DNA of 64,000 nt from Darksidea phi (taxonomy: Eukaryota > Ascomycota > Dothideomycetes > Pleosporales > Lentitheciaceae), in assembly GCA_030770425.1 (NCBI GenBank), contig JASJFT010000042.1, positions 124,001 to 188,000 of the forward strand. Direction: 5' to 3'. The notes beneath the pieces are model-generated. The model was not told the DNA's origin. It worked only from the letters and a program-made list of their open reading frames with translations, and made no database searches. A program made the translations under genes and the position numbers. Shown piece after piece: positions 54,771 to 64,000 of this stretch (position 1 is its first letter; every line of letters starts with the position of its first letter).

Positions 54771-55915
54771 ATGGCAGCTCAAGCTTCATGTTGCCTTACC
54801 GGCTTTCAATGGAATGGCACGCCCAATGGCACGGAGGGCACCCTCGCCGCCAACAAAGCATATGTTACCGGTAATCATTCCGAAGTTGCTATTTTAGTTA
54901 TTGCAGACTTGTTTGGTTGGACGTTTGTTAACGAGAGACTACTTTGCGATCATTATGCTGAGGAAGTGGGCGCTACTGTTTACATGCCGGATTTGTGAGT
55001 CATACTTCTCCTGCTTGCTTTCCATACCCATTTCTTAGAGTTGCACTAAACTAATCGATGTGTTAGCTTCGGGGGTGAAGTGATCGATCCTGCAATCGTA
55101 GCGGAACCAACTCGGTGGGGTGAATTCGACCTGAACGGCTTCATGGTGCGCAATTCGAAGGAGAATCGCTGGGACGAGATCAAAGAATGTGCAGACGCGC
55201 TGAAGAAAAGGTACAATAGCGTTGGCGTGATCGGGTACTGTTTTGGCGGTTGGTCTGGTTTCTGTCTCGGCTCCGACGGATATACTCCACGCCTTGTAGA
55301 CTGTAGGTTGCCATCGTCCCTTTGTAATAGCTTATTTTACGAAACTAAACTCCTCACTTCAACAGGTATCTCAACCGCTCATCCTACTCTTCTAACAAAG
55401 GAGGAAATCGCCGCCATCGGCGTCCCAGTACAAATCATCGCTCCCGAACATGGTACAGGTCCCCAATTTCTCTTTCCCTCTCCCAATCATCTTAGCTTCA
55501 TTGGTACCATGAAAAAGCAATGTGCTACCCGCGGTAGTGGCGAGAATGCGTTGGAAACGTATGCAAGGCCCTCTATTAGCCTAAGGGGTTAGTGGAAGTG
55601 TACCAAACCCATTAGAGGCCCTCAACGCGCCCTCAATGTGTTGTTGCTACTAGCACGAGTGGTGCATTCGTTTCACAAGCGGTAATACTAACTTTTACTC
55701 ACTTACAGACCTTGTGTTCACGCCTGAGCTGAAAACGTACGCGAGAGACCATTCCAACGAAGAACGTGCCATTCGACTATCAGCATTTTCCGGGGGTGCA
55801 GCACGGGTTTGCAACGAGGGGGAAGCTAGAAGAGAAGGGTGAGCGCAGGAGTATGTTGAGGGCGAAGAGGGCGCAGGTGGGGTGGATGAGGGAGTGGTTG
55901 CATGGGGAGGAGTAG
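54771..55915 (+). CDS. Dienelactone hydrolase family protein, probably frameshifted
   Basis: Alpha/beta hydrolase. Exons: 54771-54994, 55067-55302, 55366-55452 and 55709-55915. Landmarks: EVAILVIADLFGWTFVNERL, FFGGEVIDPAIV, VGVIGYCFGGW (Cys nucleophile of the DLH family), VDCISTAHPTLLTKEEIAAI, PVQIIAPEHD, then FTPELKTYA. The catalytic-His segment (PFDYQHFPGVQHGFATRG) and C-terminus (AQVGWMREWLHGEE) are present but in another frame. A one-base shift near 55741-55752 separates the two parts, and the FTPELK frame cannot be read into them. The third intron (256 nt) is long for this genome and may hold an insertion. It is either a young pseudogene or a sequence error. Confidence 0.75.
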
Positions 55916-57139
55916 GCCGCAGTGTCGGGGGGGAGGGATATTGTTATTGTTATTCAGGCAGTTCGTTTGGTGTTATGCATAACAGCTCTCGAGAGATTAT
56001 TCGATCTAGTGGTGACAGTACGAAGTTAGTAAAACACATCTAGAATTATATCACTGCCTATTATCTCACGCTGGAAGTAGCACTGGGTTGTACACTATGA
56101 ATACTTATGGTTTTGAATCTTATAGCTGTGATGTGCTGATTCCGTGCCATCCGATGTCTGTGCGCGCAAGTAGCACACAAAGGACAAAATATTTTGGACA
56201 CTGGTGCGTCTTGATGTCTGCGAGTGAACGTAGCACGCGGGGACAGAAGACCTAGGACACTATTCCAAGTTCTTCCATCCCTCACAGGTAGCTTTCCCTG
56301 TTTACCATTGCTACAGCACTCATCTTAAGCCACGCAACGTTGCTTGCATTTTCGGCAGACTATCCTGTTCAGAAAACGGTGTACGGATACGCTTATTGTC
56401 CGTTTTGCTTTCAGTCACCAAGATTCCAAATCTAGTCCGACTAGCCTTCGTATCGTGACAGCGCTTTTTTTCACAGCGACAAATACAAGGCCGACTATTG
56501 CAACTAGGCTGAGGTGGTAAGTGTATATGGTGTTATAGGACACTCTAGGCTCCGAGTTCCGCACCGTGAATCATGAAGTCGGCAAATATGATATTGATTT
56601 GATGATTCAGATCACCTAATTGTAGAAGAGCCTGATTGCCCCCGTCCGCTTGTCGAAGGGTAATGATATCATTAAGGATAGCTGAGGGTTTATGAAGGAG
56701 GTATACTTGAATACTACCAGGTGCCATATATAGCTTTAAAATCCTCGCCTTGTTCTCTACGAGAGCAAATGCATAATTCGCCGCAGATATCTGCGCGGTT
56801 AAAGATTTTGATGTACAAGGTTGAATGAAGTAAGTTTGTATTCAGAATTACAGCTCAGCATTCTTCCGCTAAGAAATAAGGAAATTGATATTGCAGTTCG
56901 AGGCTAGGGTCGTCAAGTACCATAACTGAACGCTCGAAGATGAAACAGAATGAGACTAGTGCGCCAAGCGTGTGTATGGGATGGAATCAATTAGAGGGTA
57001 ATATCGTGAAACCCGGGGGTAATTATACGATTAAGTAAGAAAATCACTTCAACCAAACAAACGAACGACATAATCAAGCGCTAGTGAAACATAGTCTCTC
57101 AGCACCTCCAACATCACGTCTTCCTTAGTCCAATATAAT
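55916..57139. other. Gene-free stretch with a diverged 60-bp duplication
   Basis: About 1.2 kb. Contains a tandem-like duplication at 56153-56262. AT-rich toward 56700-57060. No supported gene. Confidence 0.5.
56153..56262. repeat. Two diverged direct repeats, 60-bp period
   Basis: Both copies begin GATGTCTG (56153 and 56213) and end GGACACT. They share GTAGCAC at the same offset. Between these anchors the copies differ at many positions, so the duplication is old. Confidence 0.6.
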
Positions 57140-57682
57140 TCATATAGCGAACAATGGTAAAACAAATGCCACCAGCTTTACCGGAAAGAACCCCTGAAGA
57201 TTACTATCGGCAGCCCCAGTGAATTCAGACGGCGACCTCGTAGCAGTAGGGTTCGTGACAGGGGAATTGAACGTAGGCATCGAGAAATCCGAGGTCGAAG
57301 TGGAAGTCGAGACAGAGATATCTGTCAGCTCTGTTTCTGTCTGCGTAGACGTCTCTCTGGGCACCGGGATCGTTTGCGTGAAGGTAATCGTGTCACCGGA
57401 GCTAGTGAACGCTCCGCCAGGGCCAGCACAGGTCTTTCCGTTCTGGCAGCAGCCGTACTCTCCGTTCGAGCCGAGGCTGCAATAGGTGCCAATAGAACAA
57501 CCGCCAGCTTTGTCGGGACAACACGTTTCGGATGGATCGATGCACCCAGTGCCGCAGCTTTTAAGACCCTGAGACGAACAAGGAAGCTGCGAAACGACCT
57601 GGCGGCGGAGAAGCTGAGGAGAGCTATCAGCGCCAAAGGCAGCTACCGTTACGAGGAGGAAGAGAAGGATCGGCTTGTACAT
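57140..57682 (-). CDS. Small secreted Cys-rich protein, probable GPI anchor
   Basis: Single exon, 180 aa. The N-terminus MYKPILLFLLVTVAAFGADS is a clear signal peptide. A compact Cys-rich region follows (PCSSQGLKSCGTGCIDPSET, CCPDKAGGCSIGTYCSLGSN, GEYGCCQNGKTCAGPGGAFT), with ten or more Cys including two CC pairs. Then comes a Ser/Thr-rich stalk and a hydrophobic end (FFPVKLVAFVLPLFAI), together consistent with a GPI-anchored cell-wall or surface protein. Such genes are widespread in Pezizomycotina; function unknown. Lineage-specific effector-like use is possible but not shown. Confidence 0.88.
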   Translation of the reverse strand: MYKPILLFLLVTVAAFGADSSPQLLRRQVVSQLPCSSQGLKSCGTGCIDPSETCCPDKAGGCSIGTYCSLGSNGEYGCCQNGKTCAGPGGAFTSSGDTITFTQTIPVPRETSTQTETELTDISVSTSTSTSDFSMPTFNSPVTNPTATRSPSEFTGAADSNLQGFFPVKLVAFVLPLFAI

Positions 57683-58460
57683 GGCTAGTAACGATTGGGT
57701 TCAACTGGAAGGAAAGATCGAAAGAGTGGTTCAGGCTGAGTGATGAGTGACGAGCCTGAGAAGTCCTCCCCTCCTCCTTAAATACTGGAGAGATTTAGGC
57801 CTCCAATATATTTGGCGCTGAACATTAGTACGGTCCTTCTATTCGCTTGTCGCTGGGCACTACAATTTGTTGCCTGAATATTGGGAAACGGACTTGAGCC
57901 CAAAATAGGCAACCGTGGTAGTACAAATTGATTGATGCAGTAGAAGGTTAATGCACGGTTCAATCCTTTGAAACAAGATGGCGTCCATTAAACGTATATG
58001 CCGCCTTGCTTAGCTTTACCTAGCGTAGGCAAACTTATAGGCCGCTCCAATTAGCGATCGCCAAGGGCTGCGGCCACTAGTAGTGCGTACATCACGGCTG
58101 GCGTCTAGAGAACGACAACAACGCTGATCACAATAACCTCGGCGGCAGCCCCAATCCCTCACCCTCTAAGTGGACAGCCTTCAACAACCGCTAGGCCTCG
58201 CCTCTAGCTTAAGCGTTTTACATCGTCCCCTCACTTCTAGCCAAAGCTTCCATCGAGTGATACGACCAGGCAGGTAGTCCCCTCACTGGCTGGCCTGTGG
58301 CATGATACGTTCTATGAGGCGGTCATCTTGGTTGAGCAGTCGTAAATCGAGCCGCTATGATCGAACGACCAAAACACGCATGCTCTCCAGAACTGCTAAG
58401 TGCAACAGCTTGACGCGTAAGAGCAATCACAATAGATCATAACAGGTTAGGCTTTGAAAA

Positions 58461-58720
58461 TCCGCCGCACTCAAGGACAATCTCCCCGTGGCCAAGAAAT
58501 CTACCGATATTGCCAATACCACCAATTACGACAGCTTTTTCATGCGCACAGTAGTGGCGATGGGCATTGCATTCCTCCTAGGAACCTTTATGTCATCCTT
58601 CTTCGCCATAGACATGTTTGACTGGTAAGCTCCCAAAGGCGCATCCGTGCTTTTCCCACGTTTTCTGGATATACTAGGCCATCACAGTACCCTTAATGCT
58701 AGTGGTATTCTAGGCCTGAT
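58461..58720 (+). pseudogene. Decayed 3' fragment of a CorA-like transporter gene
   Basis: One frame reads AKKSTDIANTTNYDSFFMRT, then VVAMGIAFLLGTFMSSFFAI and DMFDW, ending at 58628. After a frame change it continues VFWIY-TAG-AITVPLMLVVF-TAG. These are the two C-terminal helices of fungal CorA-like (Mg2+ transporter-like) proteins, where the TAG after FWIY stands where Trp is expected. Upstream coding sequence is missing, so this is a relic. TGG-to-TAG fits RIP on the opposite strand. Confidence 0.6.
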
Positions 58721-61142
58721 TCTTCTAGTTCCGGACTCATAAACGTCATCAGAGCCGCAGGGCCAACACGGCGCCCCATATCCATTCTCTTCGAGCCCCG
58801 CGGATAGTGCGTGAAGGCCCTAAGAAGCGACCTTGGTATTGTAAGGAGTGGGAAAAGGCTCCCCGTAAAGGTGAAGAGAAGCAATCTGTTGAGGAAGTTT
58901 AATCGAGACATCCCACAATTGAACCAACAGCACCTGAACTGGTGTCAGGAGCAGAGGCCCGGTAACACAAATCGTGAGAATTGACACTTGACACGGTACT
59001 TCAAGGACCGAGAAGATGAAGAATGAGTGGCGCGATTACTACAGCTCTGGAGCGCCCAACCAACCCTCCTCAAAGCACGATGGGAAGAACTTTTGAAACT
59101 GTACAACTTCTCTTTATGATTTCCCTTTGCATATAGCCTTTTCTTGGTAGTATTGTACATGTAAAAATCACTGTTTTATGAAGCGCTAAACTCGTTGAGT
59201 TCGCCCTGTACCAGCTTGCTGGCTGAACATAGACATGACAACGGCCCGTGACAATCTCGTGAATATATAATAACAATAGACAGACGCCGCTACAAACGAG
59301 GACAGAAAACAGTACGGCTAAAGTCGCAAATTAGAACACTATATCCTTGCTAATATTAATACTTCTTGAAGACACTTTTCAACTCTTTCCTCTAGGCATA
59401 CCTAAACATACGCTCCCCTGGTAAACCAGGGCGATACCTCCCCCCCACCTTATCGTATTACGCGTACAGCTTTATCTCTAAGGAACAAATGGCTAATGCT
59501 AGTAATATCTTACCTTCGAGATACAAAATCTTTGCTAGTTGGATTTATCACTAATATTTAATTCTAAAATTAAGTTGCAAATTAAGTATAGACTTTTGCT
59601 AGCCTTTATTCTTTGGACGAAGCGATCAAGTTTCCCGTCTAGCGCGCCCTTCCCATCATCTTGGAAGCGAGCATTCGTTTACATACCCTCCCTAACAGGA
59701 GACATGTAGTTGCTGTTTTAGTGCCTCATTTTTCCGCTTGCACGAGAGACATCTCTAGATTGGCTGAACAAGATATCCTACAGATACTAGAGCACATAAC
59801 ACTCGCACTCCTGTTACATGGGGCAGGCCAAACGAAGCTGCGAGAAAACTTCGCCAGGTGTGGATTACTGAGAGGCGTCTTACTGTTCGGGTAACTGCAA
59901 GGCAATGGTAGACATGGCTAGAGTCGAGTATTTGAATTGTGAATACTTACATTTCGCTGTACGCTGCTTCGCTTCGCAGTTACTGGGACTAACACGTCTT
60001 TAAACAATGAATTGCTCACTATAGCTATGCTTACAGGCCTGCCAAGCGGATTTCACGTGCGAAAGGTAGTTGTTTGTTTGCCTTGTTTGTTTTGTTTTCA
60101 ATTGAGGAGAGATACTGGCACCGATGAAGCGAGCTATAAGAAGACTAACAAGACTATTAGAAAGAGAATATACAGCGACGAGTATTTCTCAACCGTTATC
60201 CACGCACGTACTAATCTCCACCGCATTGTAGAAGTCCGATGTGTTGGATAGTAATCGTTAGGTTGTGATAGCAGTTGTCTGATGGCCCGTATAGAACGCT
60301 TTCAGAAGGCCTGTCTAGAAGTACTGTTCACTCCCCCTCGCTGGTCTTGGTTCCAGAACCCTTCTAGTCTCTAGAATCTAGTTGATACGGCTATACAAAT
60401 GCCTATTGATTCGACTGCTGTGTCAACGTGTAAAGTATTCGCAAGAATGCAAGGCTGACTATAATGAGTAATGCATCACATCAATGCGTTAGTGAGCTTG
60501 AACGTGATTTATCTTATGGAATAGAGTCTTTGTACTTGTCTGTTGAAGCCTCGATCACTTGCTAGCAATCTAGCCAGCTCCATTCTAACTTCCCATCGTG
60601 GGGCGCAACCACAACTCGAATGATTGCGATGGTGATGACGCACAAGGTCAGAGAAAATGCCGCTCAGTGCGACTTTTGTCCGGTTTCTAATCGGACTCGC
60701 CAAAGGACATTTGTCAAAAAACAGAATACTAAGAACAGAATTAACGAAGCTCTCCACGTATTCGAGAAATCAGTCAAAAACGTCAATTGTGGTGGTAAGC
60801 CGAAGGGTAACAACTCGGAAGATTATGGTTCAAGGTTCTTGACGGGTCTCTATGGAATTAATCGCTACTACAAGCGGAAGAGAAGCAGAACTTACGGATC
60901 GCGTTCCACTAGTAAGGCAAACCCTAAGAACAGCATACCGAGTGATCCTCTGATGGTGCAGCTTCTCTCCAAACTTTTGAAAAATGACTAGGAATGAGAT
61001 CTTGATGTTCCATAAGCCTGTATGATTCAGGAGATATGCAGCCCGGCTTCCCTCTATCAGTCACCGATTCGATCCGGGAAGTCAGCGAGCATCCACTATG
61101 GAACAATTGTCTAATCCTTGATAGGGGCAAACAGTCTCTTTT

Positions 61143-61201
61143 TGCCCTCATCCTTGATTAGGGCAGAAGATACGTTTTTGGCCTCATCAAGGATGAGGGC
61201 A
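61143..61201. repeat. Perfect 16-bp inverted repeat at left edge of AT-rich element
   Basis: TGCCCTCATCCTTGAT at 61143-61158 and its exact reverse complement at 61186-61201, with a 27-nt spacer. A diverged direct copy (ATCCTTGATAGGGGCAAA) lies at about 61114. AT-rich DNA begins immediately to the right. Confidence 0.8.
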
Positions 61202-61389
61202 GAAAAAATAATAATAGAAATGTTTAAAAAATATAGATTTAATATTTTATAGCTTTTTTAAAATTTACTAATATCAAAATACCTAAAAAGTAGAAAAAAT
61301 ATAATAATCAAAATTTACTCTATTCTCTATTTAAACTATACTATATATAATACTCGGTCTCCCCTTCCTCTTTCCCTCGAGCTTATTAG

Positions 61390-61710
61390 CTAGCCTATAT
61401 CGAGCTCAGTAGCCGGCCTATATCGAGCTCAGTAGCCGGCCTATATCGAACTCAGTATCAGGCTTAGTATCAGGCTCAGCAGCTAACCTATATCGAGCTC
61501 AGCGGCTGGCCTATATCGAGCTCTATATCAGCTAGCTACTGAGCTCTGCCTTAGCTACTGAGCTCAATATCAGCCAGCTACTAAGCTTGATATCAGCCAG
61601 CTACTGAGCTCGATATTAGCTAGCTACTATGCCTGATACTGTGCCTGATACTATACCTGATACTGTACCTAATACTATACCTAATATTGTGCTTGATACT
61701 ATGCCCTGAT
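61390..61710. repeat. Head-to-head array of about 22-bp and 11-bp units
   Basis: The left half repeats units such as CTATATCGAGCTCAGTAGCC several times and carries AGTATCAGGCT units. The right half carries the same two unit types in reverse complement (ATATCAGCCAGCTACTGAGC, then GCCTGATACT repeated). The switch is near 61520-61530, so each half can pair with the other. No coding potential. Confidence 0.75.
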
Positions 61711-61819
61711 TCTTAATAAGGCTATCCTACTTAAGAATAGAGACGCCCTTATTAAGAATAAGGGTATAGTACTATAGTATATATAATATTATTATAAAAA
61801 TTCTATGATTAGGGGGGCC

Positions 61820-61864
61820 AGCACCCCTAATTAGGGGGGATAGGAACCCTAAATTAGGGGTGCT
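61820..61864. repeat. Perfect 13-bp inverted repeat at right edge of AT-rich element
   Basis: AGCACCCCTAATT at 61820-61832 and AATTAGGGGTGCT at 61852-61864, with a 19-nt spacer. AT-rich sequence ends here. Confidence 0.75.
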
Positions 61865-63209
61865 CGGAACCGTAGTGTTGTCAAAACCGGCTTCCTTCCA
61901 CCACCAATTTATCCACACGGAGCAGATATTTTTGATGACTATTGTAAGCGTTGGTGAGTTTTCCAGAGGTATCATCTGGCTAAGAGGTACTCAGAAGGTG
62001 TTTTCCCAGCAGAGAGAACCACAGGAGCTATCTGACACCTTCGGGCTTTCCATCACATCGTCGTTAGTGGGGATGGCCAGGATGAGACTATTCAAGAGCC
62101 TCTTTTACGGTCTCCCTATGTCGCTCGAGGATCTGACACTAACCCTCCCTTCATGGTCACCACGACCGAATCGAGCGCCACCGGTTCACGGATCGTTGTA
62201 AGGGGCTGAAGCCGAAGGAGGTGGATCCTCTTCGCTGGTAGCCAATCGGTGACTCTTTGGGCCTATGGAATGTCCTAAAACCATATGGAACCATGGGTGG
62301 AACCTGGTCAAACCTTGGGGCTGTGGTCGAATGTCCCGGCAACATGTGAAGACACTTCAGCTGATGACAAATACAGAACTTCCACATGATGAAGATGAAA
62401 GCGCTGCCCGATAGTCTATTCGTCTTGGGGGCAGACAGATGTAATGTGATTGTTCAACCCTATCTTGCCATCCTTTCATTAAAGAAGTCTTTCATCGTCA
62501 TTGGGTGGTCTTTGAGAGTCATTGGTCGGAAAGGCATCGATTGTGACTAAAGTAGGTCTCCGTTGAGTTTAAGTCGATACTAAGGCGAGTTGCGCATCTG
62601 GACATAGCTCGCTCGGAAATGCACCTAGTTGGGTAGCTCCTAACCAGAACCCAAGAATCGATTAACGCTAAACCATTTGCGATAGCCTGCAGGCCGATCC
62701 CCAAGATCTGCCGATAACTCGCCCCTGCTAGCTATTTCTCAATTGACCAAGTTTTTACGGTATATCGCCAGCCGTCATTTCTCGCTTATTTTTGCCTACT
62801 CAGCCGCAAGCCCAGCAGGAAAAGTCGCTAACTGGTAACCTGAATGGACGCCATGGCTGCAAAGATCGCTGGAAAATGCGCTGGACAACTGAAGCACCGA
62901 ACTAATACCCACGACGTGCATGAGGTCCACTATCACCAACGCCAAACCATGCATCATCCTGGATTCAGACAAGGACGTTCAGGAAAGGAGTGTTGGTACA
63001 CACGTCAATGGCTGAAAACACCTTCCCGCCTTCTCAGCACTTTGCCCTAGGGGGCGGTGTCATTCTGCATCGAGACACGCATCAACGCCGACCTGATGCA
63101 CGCTAGTTCACAGTATCTAGTTGATATGCATGATATAAAGCGCTGCTCGGTAGACTGAGAATCTTATATCTTATTCATTGTACTCCCAATCGTTAGCATA
63201 CGCGCCTTA

Positions 63210-64000
63210 ATGTCCGCCATGGCTACATCGCGTTGGAGTCAATCCAGTGCATTCTTAGTTTGTATCACACTTATCCTTTCGCTAGGCACCGCTACACCAC
63301 ATCAACACTCAAAACGCCAGGATGCTGGTAGCTTTGATTTCATCATTACCGGCGGCGGCACCACGGGGTTAGCTTTGGCAGCACGATTGACGGAGGATGG
63401 AAAACATTCCGTCTTAGTTCTTGAAGCTGGTTTAAGGCCAGACACGGTCGCTTCATATCAGACACCTGGAGCTGACCTTCAGGTTCTGGGCTCTCCGATC
63501 GACTGGGCTTTCGGCACACTCCCTCAGCCTGGCCTGAACGGCCGTCAACCCACGTACAACCAGGGACGGTGCCTTGGTGGCAGTTCTGCTATCAATGGAC
63601 TTGCATATACAAGAGGCTCCTCAAGTATCTACGACTTATGGGCTTCACTGGGCAACGGCGGTTGGAGCTGGGAAAAGGTGTTTCCTTACTTCAAGAAGGC
63701 ACGACAGCTCTGGAGATGCAATGTGTAGTTGCTAATTATTGCGATATTAGTCTACGACGTTCAACCCGCCTTCAGCAAAGAATGTCACCGCGCAGGATTA
63801 CGACGTTTCATTGTATTCAAACGGTCCGGTACAGCTCGCTTACCCGCCGTACGTGAATGCATACCCTGGAAGTGAAGCGTTCGTTGAGTCGCTCTCTGCT
63901 CTGGGCCTACCAAAGTACGTACTCTAACGCAACACGATGAATAGTCGGTCACTGACGAACGGAAACTAGAGTTGAGGACCTAAATGGCGGCACCAACATT
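63210..64000 (+). CDS. Secreted GMC oxidoreductase, N-terminal part (runs off the window)
   Basis: FAD-dependent glucose-methanol-choline oxidoreductase. Exon 1, 63210-63698, encodes a signal peptide (SSAFLVCITLILSLGTATPH), the FAD-binding FDFIITGGGTTGLALAARL, VLVLEAG, and the GMC signature around QGRCLGGSSAINGLAYTRGS, then WSWEKVFPYFKK. Exon 2 (63751-63914) continues TTFNPPSAKNVTAQDYDVSL, YSNGPVQLAYPPYVNAYPGS, and exon 3 (from 63970) VEDLNGGTN. The first intron has no GT donor in place; a GC donor at 63699 with a TGCTAAT branch and TTAG acceptor fits in phase. The C-terminal catalytic His pair lies outside the window, so substrate (alcohol, sugar or other) cannot be inferred. Confidence 0.88.

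Larger units (their letters stand above)
57683..63209. other. Gene-poor, partly decayed region
   Basis: About 5.5 kb. It contains a CorA-like relic, AT-rich patches (59330-59600, 61200-61360, 61760-61800) and the repeat element near 61.1-61.9 kb. Open frames such as the one at 60620-60991 have no recognisable motif and no intron logic. I see no intact gene. Confidence 0.6.

Noticed and set aside
60620..60991. 123-codon plus-strand frame
   Set aside because: Basic, low-complexity translation without family motifs in a gene-poor decayed region; it could be a lineage-specific gene but nothing supports it.
61390..61710. CRISPR-like array
   Set aside because: The genome is fungal, units are imperfect, there are no unique spacers of constant length, and the two halves are inverted.
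1..64000. tRNA or rRNA genes
   Set aside because: I scanned for GGTTCGAA-type B boxes and cloverleaf context and found no convincing case; a covariance-model search would be decisive.

Overview
The window is nuclear DNA of a filamentous ascomycete (Pezizomycotina, most likely a Dothideomycete). The evidence is: many short introns of about 45-75 nt with GT..AG borders and CTAAC-like branch sites; orthologues of fungal housekeeping genes (RPL11, SmB, MPC1, UTP13, RPL23, condensin Brn1); fungus-specific families (SAT4/rhodopsin-like membrane protein, fungal ubiquitin-like-domain protein, A-T-TE NRPS-like synthetase); and AT-rich blocks with CpA-to-TpA decay typical of repeat-induced point mutation (RIP). 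All gene models are my own hand splicing, checked for phase.

Layout. 0.6-7.2 kb holds a fungal four-helix membrane protein, RPL11 and SmB (divergent, sharing 270 bp), and the mitochondrial pyruvate carrier MPC1. 7.7-13.4 kb holds a compact mycosporine-type biosynthetic cluster: an ATP-grasp ligase, a COMT-type O-methyltransferase and, divergent across 1.3 kb, a sugar-phosphate cyclase of the DDGS/EEVS type. These three match the core that converts sedoheptulose-7-phosphate to 4-deoxygadusol and then to an amino-acid conjugate (a UV-absorbing mycosporine). The divergent promoter is unusually rich in GATC and contains two inverted repeats. 14.5-27.6 kb returns to conserved genes: a GT23-like glycosyltransferase, a Kip2/KipA-type kinesin, an unrecognised membrane protein, and UTP13.

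27.6-30.6 kb is a decayed, AT-rich, gene-free block. It includes an open frame interrupted by twelve TAG codons and no other stop. 30.6-40 kb is a second secondary-metabolite locus: an A-T-TE (quinone/furanone synthetase-like) enzyme with a Cys in place of the thioesterase Ser, two O-methyltransferases (one frameshifted at its 3' end, one with a 10-nt microexon), a seven-helix PTH11/SAT4-type membrane protein, a 109-bp fold-back, and a bZIP-type plus CGG/CCG palindrome pair.

40.4-57.7 kb holds a secreted CAP/PR-1 protein, a proline-rich ubiquitin-like-domain protein, an NCLX-like cation/Ca2+ exchanger, RPL23, condensin subunit Brn1, a dienelactone hydrolase with a probable frameshift, and a Cys-rich secreted GPI-type protein. 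57.7-63.2 kb is gene-poor. It has a decayed CorA-like fragment and a 0.7-kb AT-rich element with a head-to-head repeat array flanked by short perfect inverted repeats. The window ends inside a secreted GMC oxidoreductase gene.
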